Source: Caenorhabditis elegans
Lineage: Eukaryota > Nematoda > Chromadorea > Rhabditida > Rhabditidae
NCBI RefSeq assembly: GCF_000002985.6
Contig: NC_003279.8
Span: 11,656,001-11,720,000 of the forward strand
Reading direction: 5' to 3'
DNA length: 64,000 bases
Made by a program: the position numbers and the translations under genes. Positions within the stretch are counted from its first letter, which is position 1. The number at the start of each line of letters is the position of its first letter. The notes beneath the pieces are model-generated. The model saw only the letters and a program-made list of their open reading frames with translations. It searched no databases and was not told the DNA's origin. This document shows, one piece after another, positions 45,865 to 57,424 of the stretch.

Positions 45865-47593
45865 ATGCGGCTAATTTTACTATTTCTAGCAGTGTTTCTT
45901 TGTCGTGTGGTAAGGGGTTTTCAATTTCATAATTTTAGAAATTTTTAGAAATTAAATTTTAAAACTTTTTTGAAAATTTGTGCCTTATAGGGCGTTAAGA
46001 GCACAAGTAATTATTGAAAACTAATACATTTTTCATTTCCGATTGTCGTAAACATTATCAAATGTTGATGGCTAATCCAAGTCAAATCCAGTTGCTCACC
46101 AAGCTGGGAGCCCTACTCCATACGATGCCAACTTCAAATCTAACCTGAAATTCCAGACTGCTCACCAATGCGACGCAGAAACTGAGTGCTCGGACGATGA
46201 AACTTGCTGTAAGCTCGGAGACAACACGTGGGGATGCTGCCCGATGCCGAATGCCGTGTGCTGTGACGATAGGTCCCATTGCTGTCCAACAGGGACCACT
46301 TGTGATCCACAAGGAGCTAGATGCATTGGAGCTGACGAGAAGCATGTTCCAATGAAAAAGAAGAAGCCCGCCAGAAAAACTGTGGAGAGGAATCAGTTCA
46401 ATGAAGTCGTCTGCCCGGACAAGGCTAGCAAGTGCCCAGATGGTTCGACGTGCTGTCTGTTGGAGCAGGGAAGCTACGGATGTTGCCCGGTGCCGAATGC
46501 GGTGTGCTGCGCAGATATGTTGCACTGCTGTCCGAATGGATTTACGTGTCACGGGCAGTTTTGCTCGCAGAATGTGAGTTAAGACTAAGCCAATGTATTA
46601 AAAGGTTTTCTCTAGTGACTGGGTGTAGTTAGAGCAGAATTTTGGTACATAGACGTTCTTAGGACCGTCTATAGATTACCCTACATGAGATAAAAAGCAC
46701 CGACAGTCTCGGAAATTGATACCCGCCACGTGGTGTCAAAGTGTCTCATTTCGGTTTGATCTACGTTGATCTAGATTGATCTAGATCTACAAAAAATGCG
46801 GGAGAAGAGACGCAGAGTTTTCAATTGATTTTGCATGGTTAATGGCATTGGCATTTTTCGGGCAAAAACTTCCCGAATTTTTTGTAGATCAAACCGTAAT
46901 GGGACAACCTAACACTACGTGACCCGCACCATCGTTATAATCCATGATTCTTTGCAATCCCATCTCAAGGTCGTAGCCCGGGTCTCCCATCCTTGGCACG
47001 TACTGTACACCCATTCTTCCAGTTCGCCATGATCCCACACCTGCGGAAGTTCGCCTCCACCTCCATCCATCGCAAGCCAGCAGTGGAGTTCCTTTCCGAA
47101 GAAGAGGAGGATGATGATGATGAGGAATCCACGTCATCAGAGGATCCAGAAAGCGATGTGGACCCGATTGCCTGTGGAGTTGGAAAGACGTGTCCAGCAA
47201 AAACCACGTGCTGTAATGTCCGAGGAAAGAATGGGGAGCCGAAGACGATGTGTTGTCCATTGAGCAACGTGAGTTACCTTCGAGGCAGGCAGCTTCACCT
47301 ACAAGCTAGATCTAGGTAGTTTTATACTCTTATGAACCTTGTATGCGCTCAGGTAGGTTTCGGTCCCGATGTGACTTTTAATTCCTTGAATTTTATGGGA
47401 CTAACAGAAAGAAGCAGAGATCCTAGTCTGTATTAACATAACTACAGTTCAATTTCAGGCCATCTGCTGTGAGAACACTTGCTGCCCAGCCGGCTATCAC
47501 TGTGTTGATGGTGGAAAGTGCGAGAAGCACGCTAAAACTATGAGAACCCGATTCTGGAATGTGAAGGATGATGAGGATGAGGATCAGATTTAA
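45865..47593 (+). CDS. pgrn-1: Progranulin PGRN-1
   Basis: Secreted, lysosome-directed glycoprotein precursor cut into granulin peptides. Exons: 45865-45909, 46082-46573, 47023-47268 and 47459-47593; 918 bases, 305 residues. A signal peptide covers about residues 1-15. Three granulin domains are visible by paired cysteines: HQCDAETEC to about ARC, VVCPDKASKC to GQFC (both with the WGCCP- or YGCCP-type and HCCP motifs), and IACGVGKTC to GGKC, which is split by intron 3 and looser in spacing. An acidic Glu/Asp-rich linker (EEEEDDDDEE) precedes the third domain and an acidic tail ends the protein. The exon 2 acceptor is uncertain: I use CCAAG|TCAAATCC, which keeps frame with the strong GTAAGG donor. 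AATCCAG ten bases later would break frame. Confidence 0.95.
46733..46915. mobile_element. Small inverted-repeat element (MITE-like), copy 1
   Basis: Lies in pgrn-1 intron 2. Ends are GTGTCTCATTTCGGTTTGATC on the left and the reverse complement of the same form, GATCAAACCGTAATGGGACA, on the right; the centre has GAGACGCAGAG. A second copy in opposite orientation lies at 56818-56990. Confidence 0.8.
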
Positions 47594-47717
47594 TTTTACA
47601 CGTTTATTTTTTGATTTTATATTTACAATCATATCATAACAATCCATTACATTATATTACCCATGTATAATTTTAATACAATACTAAAGTTTTTCCATAG
47701 TTGACCATCATGGACCA

Positions 47718-50612
47718 TCATAATTTCGCACAAACATCCGTCCAAATGTGCCGAACTTTTTCCAATCCATGTGGTGAGATGTGTATCCCTGAGGTGAAGT
47801 ATTCAAATCCTCGCTCATCAAATAATTTGTAGGTTTTAGTAGCATTGTTATAGAATTCGAGCTTGTAATCCACAAGAGCACATCGTCCATTACACTCTTT
47901 CACTAGCTCCGCATATCTTTTTCGCGCCATTTCGTAGGTCGCCTGTTTGTACGGCTTGCCTACCTCATCACCCAAGCGTTTCTGAAATTTTTCTTGGTGA
48001 TATGAGGGTGTTAGAAATTTAGCTCATTACTCCGTACCTCAACTTCTAGAGGCTTCACTCCTTCTTTGAGCCATTTACCGATGTTCTTTGTCAAGTCCCA
48101 ATTGTGTGCTGGAATGACATTCAGGATGTAAACCATGTACTTGTATTCGACAGAAACCCAAGCAACTGAGCTTTCATAGATTTATAAATGGGGTCGTCTC
48201 GGAACTTTGTGACATTTTTCGGCATGGGATCACCGATGGAAATGTACCTGAAACCGAAGTGAAGCTTAAGTAAAGCTGACCAATTGTTTTCGACTACCTA
48301 AAAACTATGAACAGATAATCTGGCTTTTCCTTTTTAACGCGATCTTGGAAACTGTTGTAGTATTCTTTGCAGCGTTTTAGGTTTTCGGTGGGATAAATAA
48401 TTTCACATTCTTAAAAATTAAAGTGATTTCAAATTTTAAGTGACTTGACTCACTTGGGTAGGATCCTTGTATGATAGTTTTGGCTTTGTAACCACATTCT
48501 TTATGAAACAATGTGCCGTGATTTGCTGTCCAACTATTACCAATGATTATCAGCTTGTATTTTGAAGTCGCATTCAAACCCTAAACTTTGAGCCTAATGT
48601 GGTAGTTTTGAATCAATCCCAATACCGTGTGATTGCACCATCCAAATGGACCTTTCTGTTCATATTTACAATTTTTTACATACAGATTCCCAGTGTCTCC
48701 TCTATTCCAGTTGTTGTTCTGTCGGATTACATCGTCAATTGTAATATTGTCAGTCGACGTCAAGTTAGCTTTCTTTTGAATTGCGAATTGATCACGTTCT
48801 ACCAGAACTATATTCAGAGCGAATAGTAATACAACGAGTCGTGCAAGTTTTGTAGATGTTAGTTTGAGGTACCATTTCTCAACAGTTTCAAAAACAAGAA
48901 CAGCGAGGAAAATTGAGCAGAGCAATGCAGCAACAAGCACTGAAAGATAGATTGAACGTTTTACTATTGTTTTATCTAATCCTAAGCGTTTGTTACACGA
49001 CAAGGAGTTTCGTTATTGCCATTTAGACTTACATAGCTTGTTGCCTTCGTAAGTGAGCTTCCAGTAGGAATAAATAGGCCAATGAATTAGATAAAGTGAA
49101 TATGAGATATCTCCAATGTAGGTTAACACTCTATTTGACAAAACTGCATTATCTTCAGATATAAGCATTAAACATCCAGTCCCAATAGTCACAAGTGGTC
49201 TGCAAGTGTTTATATACATAGGACAGAATATTAACGAAATTAAACTTTCTTATTGCCAGAAATATTAAATTATACTGACGGCTGCTTAAGCCATGTACAA
49301 AACTATTAGAAAAAAGAGGTTGTACCTTATAACTGACGCATCTAATGAGGTTGGAAGTGAAGTTATGAGGACTAGGCCGGTTAATAGCAAATATGCGATG
49401 ATCGTTGTAGGATCACAACGCTCAGAATGCGTGTTGGATTTACTGCTAACATCTTTGTTGTCGTCATCAGTGAGCAAGCTCTCAAAAACTTCTGTCTCTT
49501 TTGTAAGCTCGACGTATTTCACACCTCTTTGCTGCTTAGAATAATCAAGTAGATACACATTATTCCTGAAAATTTCTACCTATCAAAAATTTTGGAAAAA
49601 AAACACCACTAACCAATTGAAAACTGCCAAATCCTCGCAAAAACGCTATTGAATGCTACCGATTGAGGGGATGAGAAGAAAAAAGAATATGACACGATTC
49701 CTGGAATTCAGCTTTGTTATAGAAGGTATAAGATTATATATAATATATAAGACTATAAATATATAAGACTAGTCTTGGCAAAAAAAAAAAAATAAAAATC
49801 TTGGATTTTCGGTAGAATTTTCATAGCATTCGATAGGAATTTTTTTAAATGTAATATTATGGGTACATTTTTGGACCTGGAAATTCAATTTCAGCCGCTT
49901 TTGAGGGTGCCTATATAAATATATAAAAGTATGTATAAGTATATATAAGTATATATATACTATATATAAGGTACCTATAAAACCAACCTATAAATGCGTA
50001 GTACCCATTTTCAAATTTTGATGGCAATTTTGTGGCTAACAGGAAAATGAAAGGAATTAAAAAGTAAAATTGAATTTCAACTGACAACGACCAGGTATGA
50101 GTGAATATGTCTATTGCTTTTGTGAGCTGGAATTATAGGATGTATCAATCAAATCGGAATTATATACCATCATAAAGTAATCCTGAGCTTCCGTTTTCGG
50201 GGTATTTGACACAAAAAATAAAGCCCTCAATGCAGATTCTTGATTTGTTTCAACTATGATTTCCGGAAAAAAATGCAAAGAGACAAATCATGGAGCAACA
50301 AATGACAAGTAGGTAAAGTGGTAGAATTCTTTTGAATCTTTTGGTATAGAATATAGTTATTAAAGTACATGGTGGCTCTTTTTCAGCTCTCTTCAAAAGC
50401 ATACACATCAGAAATCCAGATAGAACGAAGAATCTTAAAATTGACTAATTAGAAGTTTGAAAAAATTGGTAGACTTACTGATCGACACCTAAATATCCAT
50501 TTGGAAATGTGTCAGGGTAAAAATGGAAACCGAGAACTGCAATTATAGCCAAACCACGTATACCTTGTAGATCAAATCTTTTTTGTGATGGTTTTATTGG
50601 CGAGTAACCCAT
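47718..50612 (-). pseudogene. Acyltransferase-3/SGNH pseudogene (left copy)
   Basis: Same eleven-exon plan as the intact gene 51879-56197: ATG at 50612 directly after TTTTCAG; exon starts near 50433, 50126, 49700, 49565, 49199, 48939, 48580, 48409, 48247 and 47981. Three single-base shifts break it against its paralogues: an extra A in the A7 run 50267-50273 (exon 2), one base missing at the start of exon 5 (about 49558-49565), and one base missing in exon 10 (about 48144-48150). Elsewhere the GNSWTANHG motif and the HISPHG tail survive. It is convergent with pgrn-1, 125 bases between stops. Intron 3 holds a TATA-rich microsatellite (49728-49975). It may still be transcribed. Confidence 0.9.
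49728..49975. repeat. TATATAAG microsatellite
   Basis: Imperfect TATATAAG and AATATATAAGAC units in intron 3 of the left acyltransferase copy, in two patches at 49728-49775 and 49910-49975. Confidence 0.8.
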
Positions 50613-50639
50613 CTGAAATTTTCTATGTTGTTTTGAGAT

Positions 50640-51878
50640 GAAAATTGAAATTTAAGAAATTAAAAGTGAACACGGAAACTGAAACATATATTTTTGTGCC
50701 CTGAACTCACAATAAAACGAAACACAAATTGAATATACCTCCCTACATAAAAAAAAACGGAACATACATGTCTCTATAGAATCAGGTTGAGTTCCCTTTT
50801 AGAAATGGCTTCAGGAAATCATTTAAAAAAGTGATGACCGCGAGTTTGCAAGCATGTTTATTTTGAAAAATACATGATATTGCAAAATAAATAGCTGGAA
50901 GCATTATGAAATAAATATAAAATCGGAATAGGACAAATTCATTTATTCGAGACCATTTATTACACTACCCATATAAAATTTAATTTATTAAAATTCAGCT
51001 TATTGAAATTAAAATTCTAGCCTAAACTAAGAAAAACTTTTCATAAAAGTGGTCCAAGTTTACGCTATATTTGTTCATTTTTCAGTGACTGAAAATACTT
51101 TTTAAAACAAATGTAATGCTGCTTTTCAACGTTTATAGATTAAGGTTATACTATTAAAAAACCATAAAAATAATCGCAAAGAGCACCGCCCTACCAAAGA
51201 ATTCACTATTTTTCCATAGGTTCCTCTTTATAAGTGGAAAATGAGTCGTAAAAGTAAAGGAAGTGTTGTAGAAATGAACTACGTTTTAACTAATAGGCAT
51301 GGTTATGAATAAAAATAAAACGATCAGGATGACTTTACATGTTAACCAGCGTTGATAAAACAGCAGTGCAAATATTTCCAGTTGTTTTAAAACAAGAATT
51401 TTGAATTATACAATGTACTAACCATTCACCAGATTTAAATAAAAAGTAAAAATTTCATTCAGTTTCTTGAAAACCTTCACAATTGTTTCACAAATTTATA
51501 AAAATGCAATAAATGTTTCCTCTATCAATACACAAAATTTTTGTTTATACACATTTCACACCCTTTTAGAAATGCCTTCAGGTAACCATTCAAAACGGTG
51601 ATGACAACAAGTTTGCAAGCTTTTGAAAAGTATACAAAAACACGATGAAAGGATTATGAAATCAAAAAATCAAACAAAAATCCTGTGTTTTCGAGTTTGA
51701 AGTACTCTCAAGTTGAGATGTGGTTGCCATTAGCACCACTCAGATGATCTTCATGTGATTTGTTGTTCAAATCTGAATGTTCATTTTTCCAAGAAAATCA
51801 CTTCGTATATTTGAGACCATTTATTAATACTACCTATTACAAAGTTTAAATACTGAAAACTCTAATACTTCAGGATCA
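50640..51878. other. Spacer between acyltransferase copies with internal duplication
   Basis: About 1.2 kb. The stretch 50795-50990 (CCCTTTTAGAAATGGCTTCAGG ... GAGACCATTTATTA) recurs at 51564-51840 (CCCTTTTAGAAATGCCTTCAGG ... GAGACCATTTATTAA), so the downstream flank of the intact gene is partly doubled. No coding exon. Confidence 0.7.
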
Positions 51879-54800
51879 TCATAATTTCGCACAAACATCC
51901 GTCCAAATGTGCCGAACTTTTTCCAATCCATGTGGTGAGATGTGTATCCCTGAGGTGAAGTATTCAAATCCTCGCTCATCAAATAATTTGTAGGTTTTAG
52001 TAGCATTGTTATAGAATTCAAGCTTGTAATCCACCAGACCACATCGCCCATTGCACTCTTTCACTAGCTCCGCATATCTTTTCCGGGCTAATTCATAGGT
52101 TGCCTGTTTGAACGGCATGCCTGCCACATGACCTAAGCGTTTCTGAAAATTTTAATCTTGTACTATAAGTTCGGAGCTCAAGTTTCTTAAATTGCTCACC
52201 TCAACTTCAATAGGCGTTATCCCTTGTTTAAGCCATGGCATAATCTCTCTTGTCAATGGGTTATTGTGTGATGGCAAGGCATTCAGGATGTAAATCATGC
52301 GCTTTGTACCTGACAGAAATTCAAGAAGCTGAGATTTCATTGATTGATAGATTGGGTCATCATTAAACTCTGTGACATTCTTTGGCATCGGATCACCAAC
52401 CGTTAAATACCTGAAAATGTGGGTTTTCCAGGAGCCTAATATGTATAATTTATTACCGTATAACTATGAATAAGTAATCAGGTTTCTCTTTTTTTACGCG
52501 ATCTCGGAAACTTTTGTAATAATTTATGCATTCTTCTCGATTGAAAGTGGTATGAATCATTTCGCACTCTGAAAATTTGGAAAATTGGATTTTCAAACAA
52601 ATTGAAGCTGCAGCTCACCCGAAAAAGACCCCTGTATAATACTATTTGCTTTATAACCACATTCTTGATGAAACAAGGTACCGTGATTTGCTGTCCAACT
52701 ATTTCCAATGATCATTAACTTGTACTTTGAAGTTGCATTTAGACCCTGAACATGTTAAGACTTATTCTCCCGTTCTGTTCGGAATTTGGCTCAAGCTTCT
52801 TGCCCAAGTTTGGCCCAAAAAATATTACATTGGATTATTGGCCAAATTTGGGCAAAAGTTTGGCAAAAGTTGAATGAAACTTGGCTTAAACTTTGGTGCA
52901 GCCACGCTTTGCCAAAGTCTTGCCCAACTTTTTCCCAAGTTTACCAATGCCAACTCCGTTGAACTTTGTTCTTACATGGTTCCATCCCATCATTATGCTT
53001 TGTTTCATCCCAACCATTCGCTCCCGCCATTTTAGCTAGATAGACAAATGCCAATCCCCCGCTTTGAAATAGTATAAAAAGCGGGGAACAACCGACCCAA
53101 TCACACAATTTCCTTTTCATTTTCTTTTCATTATTTTTACCATATTTTTGCTCTTGTATCTTTTATGTTCTTTATTTATCTTTATATGAAATGGGTTAAT
53201 TACCCAAGTTTGAGGTCGAAACCCCCCCCCCCCCCCAGGCTAAAAATTTTCATAATTTTAAGCCAAACTTGGGTCAGAAGCTAGAGTCAAAAGCCGAGTG
53301 TATACCTGATGACTGCACCATGCAAGCGGGCCTTGTGTTTCATATTTGCAGTACGGGACGTTCAAGTTTTGAATATCATGAATGTTCCAGTCATTATTCA
53401 GTCGAATTGCATCATCAATAGTCATATCGTCGCTGACATTATGTATCAGCAAATGCCTTGTAACTGCATTTGAGGTGCGGTTTTGTCGGGTGTTGGTGTC
53501 ATTTCGGTTAATTTCCATTTGATTTGCAAATTCATCACGATTGACTAGAACCATATTGAGTGAGAATAGTAAAATGACGAGCAATGCAAGTTTTGAAGAA
53601 GTTAGTTTGAGGTACCATTTTTCGAATATTTCAAATACAAAAACCGCCAGAAGAATTGAATTGAGCAATGCCACAACTAGCACTGAAAGTTAGCACATTT
53701 TTCAAGTAACGTCATCTCAACTAACATGACTTATTGTCTTCATTAGTAAGCTTCCAGTAGGCATAAATAGGCCAATGAACTAGATAAAGTGAATATGAGA
53801 TATCACCAATGTAGGTTAACACTCTATTAGATAGAACTGCGTTGCCTTCAGATATAAGCATTAAACACCCAGTCCCAATAGTCAATAATGGTCTGAAAAA
53901 GGAGCAGTGGGATAGCAAAATTTAATGTGAAATATAAAAAAGCCTAATGATAGTTTAGTTGACCAGAATCATTAGCACCTACAGTTCCGGCCAAAAATAT
54001 ATGCCTTTTTGGTTTCTCAGGGATTATTTTAAAAAATGCAAACGAGTATAACTTTGAAACTAGACAGTTTTGCAATAAAAGCTCAACTAACAAATTGTTG
54101 CTCTTGATTTTTCATGCACGATGAAGTATTTTGCAATGCTTCACAAAAATAATGACAATATATACAGCGCCCGACATCTCGCCACACGTTTCCGTGAAAA
54201 AAATTTTAATAAAAAAAACCAAAAACGCATATACTTTTGGAAAACTGTTAATTCATTACAAATTATAATTTGAACGCCTGCCAAACGCGCTCCAGCACTT
54301 ATACTTTACCTTGCAATTGAAACATTCAATGGAATTGAAAGTGAAACTATGAGCACAAGACTGCTCATTAACAAATAGGCAATGCCTCTTGTAAAACCAG
54401 GATAGCTTGAAGATGGTTGCTTTTTCATATTTTTGCAGTCTTCATCAATGAGCAAGCTCTCAAATGCTTGAGTCTCTTTTCTGTTTTGCAGTTTTGAATA
54501 TTCAAGAAGGTACACAATTATGCCTGAAAAACTGTACATACCGTATATTCTCTATTAGTAAGGCGCCTCTATTAGTTGTGCATCTAAAATCACTCATCGA
54601 AAATTAGTTTTGCACCTCTAATAGTTTTGCACCCCATTTCATTTGTTCCCTATTTTTAGGAATTTAAAATTTGCATTATAAAATCGTTTTACAAATCAGG
54701 AAAATTCTTACAGACTTGGAATAACAAGTCAAAATTGGCAAAATATGAGTACAACTTGGACAGTTTTTGCGTATCAGCCTTAAAATTCGTCCATTTTGGT

Positions 54801-56197
54801 TCACAAGGTGTTACTGAAATTGATGATATTATGCCATAACTTAATGGAAAACATGAGAAAGAAACCAGTTTGAAAATTAGTTTTGCACCCTCTATTAGTT
54901 TTGCACGCCTTCTCGGCAAAACGTCGCAACTTCATAGCAAACTCCTGCAACTTAATAAAAACATTTATTTTTAACTTTGTATAACTTTGTAAAAAGCTGT
55001 TAAGAAGTTGCGAAAACCAACGGGATGAGCGAAATTTAGCTTTACATCTGCTAAGAAATTGCAAAAGTCGTCTGAAAAGCTGCAGAAGTTTGCTTAAAAG
55101 CTAAAATGCCTAATTGTTGTTAAGTAGTTGCAAGAGTATGCTATGAAGTTAGGCCGTTTTGCCGAGTTACTAATAAAGGATATACGGCAACTTAGCATTC
55201 GTTCATATTTTTTTAGAGCAGTTTTTTTTTTTGCTTTTTTCTGGTTTCCAAGCAGAGTTGTCTTTTTTTTTGTTTTTTTTTTGGAGGAACTAGATTCATT
55301 GTTCTTTTTTTTTAAGTCCAAATTTTAAACAAAAAATGTTACTCTTTGCTCGAAATTTTTTGTGGCGGACAGCTCTGTTTCCAAGGGTGACTAGAAACTT
55401 GTCTAGCCTCTTAACAACTTGCCTATTGAAAACTGCCATATCCTTGCAAAAACGCTATTGAAAGCTACCGATTGAGGTGATGAGAAGAAAAATGAAAATG
55501 AGACAATTCCTGAAATTCTGATATATTTTAAGAGTTAGAAAAATTGCACACCAACCTATAAATGCGTAGTACTTAATTTCAAATTTCGATGGAAGTTTGG
55601 CTGCTAGCAGGAAAATGAAGGGAATTAGGAAGTAGAATTGAACCTCAACAGACAATGACCAGGTATGTGTGAAGATGTCCATTGCTTTTGTTAGCTGGAA
55701 ACACCGAATATAGTACATATCAATAAAATGTAAACCCTCTTACATACTTTCATAAAATAGTTTTGCGCTTCAGTTTTTTGAGTGTTTGACACAAAAAATA
55801 AAGCCCTCAATGCAGACTTTTGATTTGTTTCAACTACGATTTCCGGGAAAAATGCATAGAGACAAATCATGGAGCAACAAATGACAAGTAGGTAAAGTGG
55901 TAGAATTCTTCTGAATCTTTTGGTATAGAATATTGTTATTAAAGTACATGGTGGCTCTTTTTTAGCTCTCTTCAAAAGCATACACATAAGAAATCCAGAT
56001 AGAACAAAGAATCTGAAAGTAATAACTATTGTTAGAGAAATTTTTTAAAAAATTGGTACTTACTGATCAACTCCAAGATATCCATTTGGGAAGGTGTCAG
56101 GGTAGAAGTGGAAGCCTAGAACTGCAATTATAGCAAGACCACGGATACCTTGTAGGTCTAGTCTTTTAGGGGATAGTTTTATCGGCAAGGAACCCAT
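51879..56197 (-). CDS. Acyltransferase-3 / SGNH membrane acyltransferase (intact copy)
   Basis: OAC-type O-acyltransferase: an N-terminal multipass acyltransferase-3 domain and a C-terminal SGNH domain, expected to move acyl groups across a membrane. Exons, read downward: 56197-56064, 56012-55748, 55694-55556, 55509-55423, 54523-54310, 53892-53726, 53682-53306, 52745-52619, 52568-52457, 52410-52200 and 52142-51879; 2097 bases, 698 residues. Exon 4 ends AATAG|GCAAGT, a GC donor. H30 (GFHFYP) and the TKRFRRILPLY segment are typical of the membrane half; GDISYSLYLVHWP marks its last helix. S477 in GNSWTANHG is the SGNH serine and H678 in SGIHISPHG the histidine, but the usual aspartate three residues earlier is Ser. 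TTTCAG abuts the ATG, suggesting trans-splicing. I cannot name the family member. Confidence 0.92.
52765..53275. other. Inserted sequence in intact-copy intron 7
   Basis: The intron is about 560 bases against about 190 in the right copy. It holds repeats of CCCAAGTTTGGC/CCAAACTTGGG type words, a CCCGCTTTGAAATAGTATAAAAAGCGGG near-palindrome (about 53055-53085) and a C15 run at 53222-53236. The outer 60 bases match the right copy; the middle is extra. Confidence 0.65.
53222..53236. repeat. Poly-C tract, C15
   Basis: Fifteen C in intron 7 of the intact acyltransferase; since the gene is on the minus strand, the pre-mRNA carries G15. Confidence 0.93.
53981..54248. mobile_element. Tc1/mariner-type MITE in intron 5
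   Basis: A 268-base element with inverted ends of about 33 bases: ACAGTTCCGGCCAAAAATAT on the left, and CATATACTTTTGGAAAACTGT on the right. TA flanks both sides (CCTACAGTT; ACTGTTAATT), as expected for Tc1/mariner insertion. No frame inside. Confidence 0.72.
54541..55187. mobile_element. Foldback element in intron 4 of the intact acyltransferase
   Basis: About 647 bases with inverted ends CCGTATATTCTCTATTAGT and ACTAATAAAGGATATACGG. Longer inner arms also pair (about 54911-54965 with 55110-55165; GGCAAAACG...CAACTTCATAGC). CTCTATTAGTTTTGCAC words recur near the left end (54568, 54615 and 54890). Non-autonomous; no transposase frame. Confidence 0.78.
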
Positions 56198-56289
56198 CTG
56201 AAACTTAAGTTTTTATAATAAAAAAGCTATTGATCAAATTCGAGAATAAAACAAACAATCGGAATTAACAGAAAATTTGAAAAAACGGG

Positions 56290-56770
56290 CCCCTGGTGTT
56301 TTGCAGTGCGTTCAGTGGTATTTTATATAAGTTAAACTAACAGTACACTTGGTGACTCTACAAGGATTTATTATAGACAACTAGTAACACTAATAGACAA
56401 GTAACGTAAGAACATAAAGTAAGAACTGATTCGGGAAGTCCCACCAAGGTTGGCCATGTGGTCCACGTGTCCAAGGTTGAGTTGTTCGTATTGGCGTGGC
56501 AAGGTCATGGCGTGAATGTTGTTGTTGTCATCCTCTGCTGCTCCTTGTGTGCATCCATCCGGAGTTCACGGCGTAAATGGTTCACGTGGTTGTTCCTTAT
56601 ATGTATCGACTGTACGGTTGTCCCTTGAGCAATGGTGATAGATGTGCTCGGTGTTGCTAGCGTCCATTGTAGAGTGCATAATTATGCAATAATTATGAAA
56701 GTCGTGATCGTTGGAGGCTCTTCTCCATCGTATTCGCGACACCTGGGCCCAAATTATGGCTGTTACAAGG
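56290..56770. other. GC-richer island, possible LTR remnant
   Basis: A 480-base stretch distinct in composition from both flanks. On the minus strand it starts TGTAACAGCC, has AATAAATCC near its far end (about 56370) and ends near AAACACCA, which fits a solo LTR. No target duplication is visible and no frames match reverse transcriptase or protease. Confidence 0.3.
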
Positions 56771-56817
56771 GGCAAAAAAAGTCGCCACCCCCATTAAAAT
56801 TGATATTAAACCCATAG

Positions 56818-56990
56818 AGGCTGTCCCATCACGGTTTGATCTACAATTAAAGCGGGAACTTTTTCCCTGAAAAAAAAATGTGACGTCAGCTCGTTCATAA
56901 CCATGAGAAATCAGTGGAGAACTCTGCGTCTCTTCTCCCGCATTTTTTGTAGATATACGTAGATCAAACCGAAATGGGACAGCTTGACAC
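56818..56990. mobile_element. Small inverted-repeat element (MITE-like), copy 2
   Basis: Inverted relative to the copy in pgrn-1 intron 2 (46733-46915): starts GCTGTCCCATCACGGTTTG and ends CAAACCGAAATGGGACAGC, with CTGCGTCTCT at 56924-56933 inside. Confidence 0.8.
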
Positions 56991-56999
56991 AGAGGTGCC

Positions 57000-57424
57000 T
57001 AAGAATATCAACTTTCCCAAAATTTTCCTAAAATATGCGCTTCTCTAACAAATCAAAATTTTTAGTTAAATAAACACGGCTGTAAAGCAAAAAAAAACCT
57101 TTTAGAGTATGCATAGCTTGGTGTCTCTCAAATATGCTGGTGGGTGGAGCCTCCTTTGTTGAGAAAGCGTGGCGGAAAATTCGAAATTCAGTTTTGATTT
57201 CTGAACTAACACAAATAAAAAGCAGGAAATTTAAGTGTTAAGTGGTGAGAGAAGCCAACGGACTTAATTTCGAATTTCTACAGATTTTGATTAATCGTTT
57301 TCAACAGTTTGAAGACATACAAAATGTTATCAAACATGCTGGTTTTTCACACGGTTGTGTATATTTATATTTTATCAGATGTCGTCGCGACATGACTCCT
57401 GATGAGTTGGTGTTGCCAATTTTT
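57000..57424. other. Unassigned, short + frame
   Basis: A 63-codon + frame from 57242 ends in IRCRRDMTPDELVLPIFF. No domain is recognised and no splice partners are apparent. Could be chance or a fragment. Confidence 0.25.

Noticed and set aside
46082-46552. A 156-codon minus frame opposite pgrn-1
   Set aside because: Shadow of the granulin-coding exon 2.
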